Below the pieces are notes generated by a model, which had not been told where the DNA came from, ran no database searches, and saw nothing but the letters and a program-made list of their open reading frames with translations. This document shows, one piece after another, positions 13,761 to 20,135 of a stretch of DNA of 30,612 bases. A program made the position numbers and the translations under genes. Where the stretch lies: positions 1 through 30,612 of the IMG/VR virus record IMGVR_UViG_3300023192_001317; one strand, written 5' to 3'. The stretch comes from a virus. Position 1 is the stretch's first letter, and every line of letters begins with the position of its first letter.

Positions 13761-14101
13761 ATATTATGAACACTACCGAAGCCTGATATCCAAAAAAGAT
13801 CAATTTCGGGGTAGTCCATACTTCCTCGTTTTTCGGGGTCTATATCCATAGACAAATAATCATCTAAAAATAAAGAATCCCCATCAACCGATGATTTGGA
13901 AACTGTTTCATTGAAATAGTTTAGCCATCCACAATAATAATTTTTTTCTCTGTCCATGAAAACGACTACATATCCAAATTCACTATTTCTATCCGTTAAA
14001 TTGGAGATAGTTGGAACGGAAAATTTATTGGTCATTGTGAATTTACTAATTTTATCTTTGTGTTCTTCTGTTGACACAAATTTTAAAAATTTCTTGATCA
14101 T
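13700..14101 (-). CDS. Unknown protein, 133 aa, with GC-rich tail
   Basis: The body (residues 1-112) is ordinary for this genome: SVPTISNLTDRNSEFGYVVVF, then DREKNYYCGWLNYF and an acidic SLFLDDYLSMDID. Roughly the last 20 residues (after VHNI) are Arg/His/Pro-rich and come from the GC-rich block at 13641-13760, so the original end was probably replaced. AAGGAATAATA precedes the ATG, two bases after the DHH gene. Function unknown. Confidence 0.72.
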   Translation of the reverse strand: MIKKFLKFVSTEEHKDKISKFTMTNKFSVPTISNLTDRNSEFGYVVVFMDREKNYYCGWLNYFNETVSKSSVDGDSLFLDDYLSMDIDPEKRGSMDYPEIDLFWISGFGSVHNIVPGRNLPGVRHRHWHRPVE

Positions 14102-14103
14102 TA

Positions 14104-14958
14104 TTATTCCTTCGTGAAGGTCAGGATAGGCCCATCATCTTCATAACTGACGAATCCAGCTGCATGAAAATGTCCTCCCCCACCCTTCATCTTCGCAATC
14201 TCAGAAACGTCCCATCCATTTTCATCCGAGCGCAACGACCAGTGCCGGTCTCCATGAACATCGTAATAAGTCGCAGAGAAAGGCTTGCCTTGCGCCAGGA
14301 CGTTCCCTGTGCGTGATATGACCTGTCTAGTGTTGACTATGGGGATATCAACTACCTCCCCGTTGACCACCCATGTTTGAAGATAGGAGTCTCGCTTCAG
14401 GGATTCCACAATGTAATCCTGATAACGGATAACAGTGTCGCCCTCGGCCATTAATTTATATTCCCACAATGTCCACTCGTTGATCCAGTTATCCCACATT
14501 TCAAATGTTTGAATGTGTTGATAACTTTCTAGGACGGCCGCGATACGTTTAGTATTTTCACCCTTTTGAAATTTCCACAAATCAAAATCTTCTACATATT
14601 CCAAAAGTTCTGGAACCTTGATGTGAGGATTGTGATTGTTGAAATGAGCCCAGGCCAATGTCGCACCACTTTTACTGCCGTCGAAGATGCAATAATCCAA
14701 CCCCTTCAAATCTTCCTCGGCCGATTTGTGATGATCCAACACTAGAAGTTTCCCTTCTAGCAATTTATGCATTTCTTCTAGTCTGCTGCGGGGGTATGAA
14801 AAATCAAGAAAGATCAATTCATCATATTTTGAAAATTCTACGAATGGCATTCCGTAGTCGGTGGGCATATAATCTGTTTCATTATGCCCGAAGGTTTTCC
14901 ATGCACAATAGGCAGATGCGAAACCATCTGCATCATTATGATATATAATTAGTCTCAT
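14104..14958 (-). CDS. DHH-family phosphoesterase
   Basis: Motif I is YHNDADGFASA (D9/D11), motif II LDFSYPR (D52), motif III DHHKSAEEDL (D75-H76-H77). The C-terminal DHHA1 part carries a Gly-rich GGGGHFHAAGF near residue 260. Together these are the hallmarks of a two-metal DHH/DHHA1 enzyme, a group that includes RecJ, NrnA/NrnB nanoRNases and cyclic-dinucleotide phosphodiesterases. At 284 residues it lies in the NrnA/NrnB size range, so degradation of short RNA or cyclic dinucleotides is the most likely class of activity (inference). AAAGGG precedes the ATG. Confidence 0.88.
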   Translation of the reverse strand: MRLIIYHNDADGFASAYCAWKTFGHNETDYMPTDYGMPFVEFSKYDELIFLDFSYPRSRLEEMHKLLEGKLLVLDHHKSAEEDLKGLDYCIFDGSKSGATLAWAHFNNHNPHIKVPELLEYVEDFDLWKFQKGENTKRIAAVLESYQHIQTFEMWDNWINEWTLWEYKLMAEGDTVIRYQDYIVESLKRDSYLQTWVVNGEVVDIPIVNTRQVISRTGNVLAQGKPFSATYYDVHGDRHWSLRSDENGWDVSEIAKMKGGGGHFHAAGFVSYEDDGPILTFTKE

Positions 14959-14968
14959 ATTTTTCCCT

Positions 14969-15310
14969 TTAATTTAATTCTTCTGGATACATTTTAGAAT
15001 ACGCCGGGCGCTTACTAGGAACCACAGTCCTATTCATAGTAAGAAAAAGTTTGGACACACTGATTAAAGTTTCTGGAATTTGAACTTCTTCTTCCTCCGC
15101 AGCATCTTGTAAGATATCGTATCGCTCCTCCGTGATAAAGAGTTCGATTGACCCATCACCTTTAAATAGAACGCAAGTATCTTGCTCGTCTAACTCGACA
15201 GTATCTCGGCCGGCCAAATTAAATTTTTCCCCATCACCATCATCTTCAAGCTCTTTCTCTTTTTCAGCATTTTCTTTTACCCATTTATCAAACTTTTCGT
15301 CATCTCTCAT
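14969..15310 (-). CDS. Acidic protein, 113 aa
   Basis: The first 45 residues are strongly acidic and helical. The rest looks like a small alpha/beta domain (CVLFKGDGSIELFITEERYDILQDAAEEEEV). The ATG overlaps the upstream stop by four bases (ATGA), with GAAAGGG upstream. No known family; the acidic arm suggests binding to a basic partner. Confidence 0.7.
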   Translation of the reverse strand: MRDDEKFDKWVKENAEKEKELEDDGDGEKFNLAGRDTVELDEQDTCVLFKGDGSIELFITEERYDILQDAAEEEEVQIPETLISVSKLFLTMNRTVVPSKRPAYSKMYPEELN

Positions 15311-15498
15311 TTTGTTATTTCCCTTTCGAATGTTGAAGTGATAAGTGTGTGCCTCACATCTTCATCTTCAAATCCACCATTCCAATATTTGTCAGAATCT
15401 TCTACGATTCCTTCTGCTTCGGTTATCGAATTTGCTTCTACTGTAACTACTTTTGACTGACAGACATTTTTATACAATTCAACTTCAAATGTTTTCAT
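15307..15498 (-). CDS. Small alpha/beta protein, 63 aa
   Basis: It follows a strand, helix, strand plan: FEVELYKNV, then a VTVEANSITEAEGIVEDS strand-helix, then a Trp/Asp-rich turn and closing strand. Similar small beta-alpha-beta proteins are common in T4-like phages, with unknown roles. Coupled by ATGA overlaps to both neighbours. Confidence 0.72.
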   Translation of the reverse strand: MKTFEVELYKNVCQSKVVTVEANSITEAEGIVEDSDKYWNGGFEDEDVRHTLITSTFEREITK

Positions 15499-15686
15499 GC
15501 AACCGCAACCTTTCTAGCCTTTGATTTCCATCCAGAACATTCAGGACAATCAAAATCTAATACAACATCATCGTGATTTATATCTGAAAAGAAAAAGAAC
15601 CCCGCTCCAGATTTCAATTCCACAGTGTTTCCACAGCCGCTACATTTGACCATTACACCAACAAGAGTTCCGCCATCATTCGCCAC
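15495..15686 (-). CDS. Zinc-ribbon protein, 63 aa, GTG start
   Basis: CSGC (C15/C18) and CPEC (C47/C50) frame a Phe-rich beta stretch, a classic zinc ribbon. The start is GTG at 15686, set by a strong AGGAG seven bases upstream; no ATG is better placed. It lies 22 bases after the tRNA and so is probably on the same transcript. The basic C-terminus may contact nucleic acid. Confidence 0.75.
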   Translation of the reverse strand: MANDGGTLVGVMVKCSGCGNTVELKSGAGFFFFSDINHDDVVLDFDCPECSGWKSKARKVAVA

Positions 15687-15708
15687 GATGATTCTCCTAA
15701 AGTGAAAT

Positions 15709-15800
15709 TGGTAGTCCGAGCAGGATTCGAACCTGCATCTCGCGCCAATCTAGCACTTACGGCTTATAAGACCGCTGTTCTACCGTTGAACTATCGGACC
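15709..15800 (-). tRNA. tRNA, anticodon UAU, long variable arm
   Basis: Acceptor GGTCCGA pairs with TCGGACT (one G-U), followed by A73 and an encoded CCA. The D-arm is GTTC-AACGGTA-GAAC, the anticodon arm GCGGT-CTTATAA-GCCGT and the T-arm GCAGG-TTCGAAT-CCTGC. The loop CTTATAA puts U33 before anticodon UAU (codon AUA, Ile). However, 22 bases lie between anticodon stem and T-stem, with a possible GTGC/GCGC stem, giving a class II long variable arm as in Leu, Ser or Tyr tRNAs. A73 would suit Leu or Tyr. The amino acid is therefore uncertain. Total length 92 with CCA. Confidence 0.88.
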
Positions 15801-15861
15801 GGACTATGATTTTATTTTTAATAACAGAAACGAAAGTTTCCATATCCATGACAAATTCTTT

Positions 15862-15978
15862 TTAGTAGCTGAACCAAAAATACATAAACACCAATCCCAT
15901 GAAGACAATCGGTGACATACGAATTATCAGGCATCGTTGTTTTAATTTTTTCTCTACCTTAGCAAGATCATTGAACAT
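15862..15978 (-). CDS. Small membrane protein, 38 aa
   Basis: GGGAGG lies six bases before ATG 15978. A charged, basic N-terminus (1-20) leads to a hydrophobic, aromatic C-terminal helix (about 22-38). It would sit in the membrane with the N-terminus in the cytoplasm. Unknown role; the ribosome site is the main support. Confidence 0.6.
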   Translation of the reverse strand: MFNDLAKVEKKLKQRCLIIRMSPIVFMGLVFMYFWFSY

Positions 15979-15990
15979 ATGATCCTCCCA

Positions 15991-16161
15991 TTAATGTTTC
16001 GTTCCCTTGAGAACAGTTCCATCATCAAACTCAATGGTGAGTTTTGATGGATCGATATACCAATCTGGAGGAGGACCGTGTTTCTTCTCATGTTCCTCGG
16101 CCATTTCTTTCATCCATTTCTTAAATTCATCGAAATTCAAATCTGCATCCATAATGGGCAT
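15991..16161 (-). CDS. Small helical protein, about 56 aa
   Basis: The product has a FDEFKKWMKEMAEEHEKKHG helix and a strand-like end (LTIEFDDGTVLKG). The start is uncertain: ATG 16161 is used here, but a GTG at 16176 and an ATG at 16152 are also open, and the AGGAG before them is either very close or rather far. No family recognised. Confidence 0.62.
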   Translation of the reverse strand: MPIMDADLNFDEFKKWMKEMAEEHEKKHGPPPDWYIDPSKLTIEFDDGTVLKGTKH

Positions 16162-16198
16162 AATGGGATGGGACACTCCTATTTATCTATCGAAGATA

Positions 16199-16291
16199 TT
16201 AATAATCACCATCGCAAGAACGACCCCCCACTGACCATCCACTAATACCCAAAATTACTGCGACAATAATCGCAATTCCTAACCAACTCAT
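16199..16291 (-). CDS. Tiny membrane protein, 30 aa
   Basis: AGGAG, formed at the upstream gene's stop codon, precedes ATG 16291. A single hydrophobic helix of about 17 residues is followed by a short Gly/Ser/Asp tail. It belongs to a set of four very small membrane proteins here (15862, 16199, 16301, 4044). Confidence 0.55.
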   Translation of the reverse strand: MSWLGIAIIVAVILGISGWSVGGRSCDGDY

Positions 16292-16300
16292 ATTGTTCTC

Positions 16301-16486
16301 CTAGAAGATCATCTTCCATAGATCGATGAGCATGACAAATCCAACTAACCATGCAATTTTGAAATCTTCAATATTGGTATGATGAATCACCAATTTCTCA
16401 AATTCAACAATACTGGTAGTAACTTTGTCACCACCGAAAATCACAACCAACAAGATAAACACAACTGCTAACAGAATGGTTCTCAT
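16301..16486 (-). CDS. Two-span membrane protein, 61 aa
   Basis: Two hydrophobic helices (about 3-18 and 43-60) flank a polar loop with FEKLVIHHTNIEDF. It begins directly after the stop of the next gene upstream. The size and layout recall phage holins or small membrane regulators, but no family is recognised. Confidence 0.65.
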   Translation of the reverse strand: MRTILLAVVFILLVVIFGGDKVTTSIVEFEKLVIHHTNIEDFKIAWLVGFVMLIDLWKMIF

Positions 16487-16678
16487 TTATTTATCCTCTT
16501 TCTTCCGAAGGTTTTTGTAAGACGTAATCTTACTCACAGGGCCAAACATACCGGCATCAAAACTAATTCTTGCGCCAGGTCCGTATTTCATTTTCAGTTC
16601 ATCCAGAACTTTTTGAACTTCATTCAGAGTTCGACCGTCAATTCTACCTAAGAATTTAATGTCTTTCTTGGTTTTCAT
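16487..16678 (-). CDS. Small basic alpha/beta protein, 63 aa
   Basis: LNEVQKVLDELKMKYGPGARISFD gives a helix, Gly-rich turn and strand, and the C-terminus is Lys-rich. The stop abuts the next gene's ATG. Unknown function. Confidence 0.68.
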   Translation of the reverse strand: MKTKKDIKFLGRIDGRTLNEVQKVLDELKMKYGPGARISFDAGMFGPVSKITSYKNLRKKEDK

Positions 16679-16688
16679 TTTGTTTATC

Positions 16689-16943
16689 CTATTTTAATGT
16701 GTGATTGAAAAGATAGATCGCAGTTCCGACAATGGTATCCAAACCATAATATTCGGTTGCAGTTTTGTTGATAGGCATGGTCAACATTCGACCATCTTCA
16801 TTCACGATCAATTTTCCACCATCTAACAATGAAACATATCCACCAACGATCCTTTGAATTTCTTTAAAATCTATATCATTGATATCACCCGAAACATTAA
16901 GCTTTGTCCCGTCTGTATAAAGAATTTCATAATAAGGTTTCAT
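16689..16943 (-). CDS. DUF3846-like small protein, 84 aa
   Basis: Residues 30-80 (IVGGYVSLLDGGKLIVNEDG, then MPINKTAT and IVGTAIYLF) follow the pattern of phage and plasmid DUF3846 proteins, whose hallmark is a strand pair followed by NEdG, PxN and a final IvG. Function of that family is unknown. The product starts with a small strand pair of its own. Start at 16943, three bases after the previous gene. Confidence 0.7.
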   Translation of the reverse strand: MKPYYEILYTDGTKLNVSGDINDIDFKEIQRIVGGYVSLLDGGKLIVNEDGRMLTMPINKTATEYYGLDTIVGTAIYLFNHTLK

Positions 16944-16945
16944 TT

Positions 16946-17365
16946 TTATCCTCTCACAACATCATCGCAAGTGTAAACACCGGCGGACAAAGTTTTGAAA
17001 ATCTGCTTCAGGAGTTTGTCCATCATGCGCGGTCCATATACTCCGATTGGATTCTCACGCAGCCGAGCGGGGCCGCCTCGCTGGAGAGGCCCTCTCCAGC
17101 GACGCAGACGCAAATTCTCACGCAGACGCAGACCATTAGTGTTCATAATTAAGTGCCATTCCGTCAATTCAAGTTTTTTGGTTTTACCTTGAACACGAAG
17201 AAACAAATTGAGACATTGTGAATCTTCATAAAAAGAAATACCAGGCGGCCATGAACCAGCACGATTTTTTATCCAATCCCCATTTCCCTCATTGACAGTC
17301 GTAATGATATCAAACTTCTGTTTCAGTTTCTTGTCAATCTGTTCTTTAATTTTTTCCAAATCCAT
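16946..17365 (-). CDS. Unknown protein carrying an in-frame palindromic insert
   Basis: The N-terminal 85 residues are Lys-rich and alpha/beta (basic helix, then DIITTVNEGNGDWIKNRAG and an LFLRVQGKTKKLELTEWHLI stretch). They are followed by an Arg/Leu/Gly-rich segment (residues about 81-107) and a normal C-terminus (MMDKLLKQIFKTL). The Arg-rich segment comes from the GC-rich element at 17051-17125. Removing 63 bases (one repeat plus core) restores an uninterrupted reading with NGLRLRENPIG, so the frame survived the insertion. AGGAGAAGGAAA precedes the ATG. Function unknown. Confidence 0.72.
   Translation of the reverse strand: MDLEKIKEQIDKKLKQKFDIITTVNEGNGDWIKNRAGSWPPGISFYEDSQCLNLFLRVQGKTKKLELTEWHLIMNTNGLRLRENLRLRRWRGPLQRGGPARLRENPIGVYGPRMMDKLLKQIFKTLSAGVYTCDDVVRG
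17051..17125 (-). mobile_element. GC-rich palindromic insertion with 12-base direct repeats
   Basis: ATTCTCACGCAG occurs at 17051-17062 and 17114-17125, flanking a core with a perfect 23-base palindrome (11-base arms, one central base) at 17079-17101. One repeat plus core is 63 bases, a multiple of three, so the host gene is not broken. The layout resembles small palindromic elements that insert in coding sequence; TGCGTCTGCGT repeats on one side would also allow replication slippage. Confidence 0.55.
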
Positions 17366-17388
17366 TTTGTTTCCTTCTCCTAATGATG

Positions 17389-17601
17389 TTAGGTCAGAAC
17401 CATATCACTTTCAAATACTAAAAATGTATATTTTTCCGGGCCTTCATCCAGTTTAACCGAATACAAATTTTCATCCATGCAACGGCCATTACGTCTACGG
17501 CCATGGCGATAAGGGAAGGCATACATTATCGTACCCGTTTTCCCGGCTTTGTGGTGTGATTCTACAAGAGTTACTTTTGCGCCAACGGATAATGTCAACA
17601 T
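17389..17601 (-). CDS. KOW/SH3-like small protein, 70 aa
   Basis: The start MLTLSVGAKVTLVESHHKAGKTG and YSVKLDEGPEKYTF-strand end fit a small KOW/SH3-type barrel, a fold that often binds RNA or protein. ATG 17601 is chosen because AGGAG lies just before it and it follows the upstream stop; an upstream in-frame start would overlap that gene. Function inferred only at fold level. Confidence 0.68.
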   Translation of the reverse strand: MLTLSVGAKVTLVESHHKAGKTGTIMYAFPYRHGRRRNGRCMDENLYSVKLDEGPEKYTFLVFESDMVLT

Positions 17602-17611
17602 TTTGTTTCTC

Positions 17612-17830
17612 CTATTTGATGTTAATCGTGTAACCATTTTCAATTAAATCACGAACGTCTTTGACAGAAATCTCCTGCTCGGGAATATAATCTGTAACAT
17701 TTTGCAATCCCACAATTACATAACCAGGCAACCAGCTTTTTTCGATAGCCAATTCAACAGCATGACTATTTAGATTCCTAATCAATTCAGGAACATATCT
17801 CAAACTCAGCGTGCGTTTAATTTTTGACAT
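17612..17830 (-). CDS. Unknown protein, 72 aa
   Basis: An alpha/beta product with a basic N-terminus (KIKRTLSLRYV) and a closing IENGYTINIK strand. Its ATG overlaps the upstream stop as TAATG, with AGGAG just before it. No family recognised. Confidence 0.7.
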   Translation of the reverse strand: MSKIKRTLSLRYVPELIRNLNSHAVELAIEKSWLPGYVIVGLQNVTDYIPEQEISVKDVRDLIENGYTINIK

Positions 17831-17997
17831 TATAAAATTACTCCTAACACTTCACAAGCCAAAACGGTCTTATGAACAACAACATCAAAAAGAGAAATCA
17901 CTTCGTATTTACAAAGTGAATTCCAACCCAAAGTAGAAATCGTTTCCCACATATAGGAAACGACTAACATAGAACCGTCTAACAACCGAATGTTCAT
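17830..17997 (-). CDS. Unknown small protein, 55 aa
   Basis: Predominantly hydrophobic strands (LLDGSMLVVSYMW, CKYEVISLFDVVVHK) with two Cys. ATG 17997 overlaps the upstream TGA and its stop overlaps the next ATG as TAATG. These tight overlaps at both ends support a real gene despite its size. Unknown role. Confidence 0.62.
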   Translation of the reverse strand: MNIRLLDGSMLVVSYMWETISTLGWNSLCKYEVISLFDVVVHKTVLACEVLGVIL

Positions 17998-18167
17998 GTG
18001 TTTTTATTTTCCTCGATCAAGAGTTCTAGTTCCAATGCAAAGAGCATTGAACGATGAACATCTTCCATGAAATCTGCGGGAGAATATCCCTTTAAAGAGC
18101 CGGTAAATAGTTCATACCGTTCCTTTGCAATTGTAATTTCCTTACCAAGTTTTTCTGACATTTCCAT
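17994..18167 (-). CDS. Small helical protein, 57 aa
   Basis: Mainly helical and acidic, with YSPADFMEDVHRSMLFALEL in the middle. AAGGG lies before ATG 18167, and the stop overlaps the next start by four bases. An antisense open frame here is rejected. No known family. Confidence 0.64.
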   Translation of the reverse strand: MEMSEKLGKEITIAKERYELFTGSLKGYSPADFMEDVHRSMLFALELELLIEENKNT

Positions 18168-18168
18168 G

Positions 18169-18831
18169 TTAAATCCCTTTTGCGAAATCGGCAGAGGCCT
18201 TGACCTTACCGGACTTCAATCCTGCAACGAAGTTTGCGAAGCTTCCACGCTTCGCAAAAGACTTTTTCTTCTTCACATCCTCGCGGGTCTTTTCATCCCG
18301 CGTCATCTTCTCCTTCATGCGCTCAGGACGCTTGAAACTAACGCGCATCTCACAAGCACCAGTGGAAGAATCAAGATAGGCAAACTCGAAACGAACGTGC
18401 GTAGCCCTCTTGGTTTCCATCAATTCAGTTTCGCATTCCTTCAACATCTTTGCGAACGCATCAGCAGTCAACTTCGAAGTTTCATACTCAAACGAATAAA
18501 CATCATCAACCAAAACTTTAGGCATTACTGCCTCCTTTTCTTTATAGACCCATACACCATTTTTATTGTTTGCATTCAACAAACCAGCACTATCTCTGTC
18601 ATAGTGTGCTTCACTAGAAGAATTAAAACCATATCCTTCTTTACCCAAATCGTTGAGAGTGTGCCCTACCGTGGTCAACTTCTCTAGAAGAATAGTTTTT
18701 TCTTCCTCAGAGTAATTTGACTTCATAATTTTTAGAGCAACCCTTCGTGCAATTAACCCGCGGCGAACTGTACCAAGTTCTTTCCAACTCTCTAAAGTTA
18801 ATTTTTTGATAATTTTTGATTTGACAAACAT
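18169..18831 (-). CDS. Unknown protein, 220 aa, with internal start site
   Basis: ATG 18831 forms a TAATG overlap with the upstream gene and follows AAAGGAAG. The N-terminal half (to residue about 100) is basic and helical. The C-terminal half starts at an internal ATG at 18525 that has a perfect AAGGAGG six bases upstream. It ends in a Lys/Arg-rich tail (KTREDVKKKKSFAKRGSF) typical of nucleic-acid binding. Two overlapping products, or a fusion of two genes, are possible: 220 residues and 118 residues. No family recognised. Confidence 0.72.
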   Translation of the reverse strand: MFVKSKIIKKLTLESWKELGTVRRGLIARRVALKIMKSNYSEEEKTILLEKLTTVGHTLNDLGKEGYGFNSSSEAHYDRDSAGLLNANNKNGVWVYKEKEAVMPKVLVDDVYSFEYETSKLTADAFAKMLKECETELMETKRATHVRFEFAYLDSSTGACEMRVSFKRPERMKEKMTRDEKTREDVKKKKSFAKRGSFANFVAGLKSGKVKASADFAKGI

Positions 18832-19040
18832 TACATATCTTCCTTTACGCAAGAACTACAAATTGCGGTATCAAGATAATTCTGATACTCGCTGTCATTT
18901 ACAAAACCCGGATCAACTACACCACAAGTTAAACAAAAGTTTTCCTTGATGGCATACAGAATAGTTGACCAATGAAAATCTCCTGAAAGAATTTCATGGT
19001 TGACATACTGACGAATTTTCTTTATCGCAAGACTATTCAT
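18831..19040 (-). CDS. Zinc-binding small protein, 69 aa
   Basis: CLTC (C36/C39) and CSSC (C61/C64) lie 21 residues apart after a helical N-terminus, a zinc-finger-like arrangement. It overlaps the preceding gene by eight bases and is coupled to the next by TAATG. Unknown role. Confidence 0.72.
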   Translation of the reverse strand: MNSLAIKKIRQYVNHEILSGDFHWSTILYAIKENFCLTCGVVDPGFVNDSEYQNYLDTAICSSCVKEDM

Positions 19041-19206
19041 TTGTTACACTCCATTCTATAACATCCAAATCACCCATAACGCCATAGGTTCCCATATAAT
19101 TGACATACTCCCATGCAGCAACTTCTGTAGAATAAACTTTAACTACGTTCTCGCTGGTATCACCACCGAACGTAGTTGTCTCCATTACGAGAAAAACTTT
19201 TTTCAT
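19033..19206 (-). CDS. Small protein, 57 aa
   Basis: The start MKKVFLVMETTTFGGDTSEN, then VVKVYSTEVAAWEYVNYMG helix and a closing IEWSV strand, is the beta-alpha-beta plan of a large group of small T4-like phage proteins without known function. Start 19206; the stop overlaps the next ATG. Confidence 0.66.
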   Translation of the reverse strand: MKKVFLVMETTTFGGDTSENVVKVYSTEVAAWEYVNYMGTYGVMGDLDVIEWSVTNE

Positions 19207-19208
19207 TT

Positions 19209-19385
19209 TTAAAACCTAACTTCCTTTGCAACATGATCGAAAATTCTGAAAGTAAAATCTATACCATTATCTCCAATGGTTTTCAGAATATCATCCAATG
19301 CTTTAATCGCCTTGCGGTAAGTTTGTTTACTATTTAAAACCACCCACTCACCGCATTGAATCTGTTCGATTGTAAACCTTTTCAT
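19209..19385 (-). CDS. Small protein, 58 aa
   Basis: ATG 19385 is preferred over an upstream TTG because AAAGGAAA lies in front of it. The product begins FTIEQIQCGEWVVL, has a KAIKALDDILKTIG helix and closes FTFRIFD, an alpha/beta plan with no known match. It is two bases from the next gene. Confidence 0.66.
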   Translation of the reverse strand: MKRFTIEQIQCGEWVVLNSKQTYRKAIKALDDILKTIGDNGIDFTFRIFDHVAKEVRF

Positions 19386-19406
19386 TTTGTTTCCTTTCAA
19401 GAAACT

Positions 19407-19451
19407 TTTTAGAATCCAACGGGCCCCGGATAGGAATCCTATCCGAAGGAT
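19407..19451 (-). other. Long hairpin after the 19453-19743 gene
   Basis: AGAATCC pairs with GGATTCT (outer arms), and GGATAGGA pairs with TCCTATCC (inner arms). It begins right after the stop codon at 19453 and has no U-run, so it is more likely an RNA stability or processing element than a terminator. Confidence 0.5.
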
Positions 19452-19452
19452 T

Positions 19453-19743
19453 CTACTGACCGGATTTCAACCCACGAAATTTGAGATACCTTTTTGTGCG
19501 AAGTTCAAGAGACTTAGACTGTTTACCGAAAACGTCCTGCTTGGGTTTAATTCCCATTCCCAAAACTCGATTCGATTTTTTGATTTTCTTCTTATATTTT
19601 TTGAACCGTTTGATAGCATTCTCAAAATACCAAAGGTTCATAGATTCGATATGCGAAATTTCCCGATCCTTCTGGAAATCCGAAACGGTAGAAAGCATTT
19701 TCATCATTTTCTTAGTTTTCTGTTTTTCAGTCATTTTTTTCAT
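19453..19743 (-). CDS. Basic small protein, 96 aa
   Basis: Very Lys/Arg-rich (KKMTEKQKTKKMMKM start, FKKYKKKIKKS middle, GKQSKSLELRTKRYL end), suggesting RNA or DNA binding by charge. It is the first gene downstream of cassette copy 2, about 55 bases from its -10. AAGGAATTG precedes the ATG. No family recognised. Confidence 0.72.
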   Translation of the reverse strand: MKKMTEKQKTKKMMKMLSTVSDFQKDREISHIESMNLWYFENAIKRFKKYKKKIKKSNRVLGMGIKPKQDVFGKQSKSLELRTKRYLKFRGLKSGQ

Positions 19744-19759
19744 TTTTCAATTCCTTATA

Positions 19760-19784
19760 GGATACGGGGGCATTCCCGTAATCC
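19760..19784 (-). promoter_or_regulatory. Leader hairpin before the 19743 gene
   Basis: GGAT(T)ACGGG pairs with CCCGTATCC over nine base pairs with one bulge, close to the predicted transcript start. The other cassette also has leader hairpins at the same relative place, but with unrelated sequence. Confidence 0.5.
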
Positions 19785-19789
19785 AACCT

Positions 19790-19917
19790 TATATATAATA
19801 TACGTCCTAAAGCCCGATCCCGCAAGCGAATAGACGCAACGATTTCAATGACTTACATAAGTCATTGATTTTGCAGGCGTTAGAGGTCAAGTTTATATTG
19901 TTGATTTATAAGGGGTT
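19790..19917 (-). repeat. Promoter cassette copy 2 (128 bases)
   Basis: Second copy of the 7442-7569 cassette, same length and element order. Its palindrome is at 19845-19868 (CAATGACTTA/TAAGTCATTG). It occupies a third of the 392-base gene-free interval 19744-20135. The remainder holds AT-rich sequence with further AACCCCTTTA-like remnants and the inverted repeat at 20057-20102. Confidence 0.85.
19797..19825 (-). promoter_or_regulatory. sigma70-type promoter for the 19743-downward operon
   Basis: TTGCGG (19820-19825), 17 bases, TATATT (19797-19802), identical spacing to copy 1. It should drive the long run of small genes beginning at 19743. Confidence 0.75.
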
Positions 19918-20056
19918 GCGGTCTAAATGGAAATAAATGGATTTTCCGTGTAGATAAAGGGGTTGAAACCGCACCCATAACATATTGATTTTATTATGGT
20001 TACGGGTACGGTTCCTTGTGTCCCTGTAAGTAATTGTTATTGAATGAATTAGGGAC

Positions 20057-20102
20057 ACTAAGTTATCCCTTTATTTTCCGGAATGCCCGGAGATAACTTA
20101 GT
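20057..20102 (-). other. Nested inverted repeat after the ATP-grasp-like gene
   Basis: ACTAAGTTATC (20057-20067) is the exact inverse of GATAACTTAGT (20092-20102), with TCCGG/CCGGA (20077-20081, 20087-20091) inside. It lies 34 bases past the stop of the upstream gene. No U-run follows; it may end or protect that transcript, or bind a protein. Confidence 0.5.
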
Positions 20103-20135
20103 ATTATACTTTATTATTTTTTCGTTTACTATAAT

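Noticed and set aside
15757-15849. Short frame that would read into the tRNA
   Set aside because: Weak ribosome site, and half of it is the tRNA body.
16180-16190. GATAAATA as a late promoter
   Set aside because: One base off the T4 core; similar AT-rich strings are common here.
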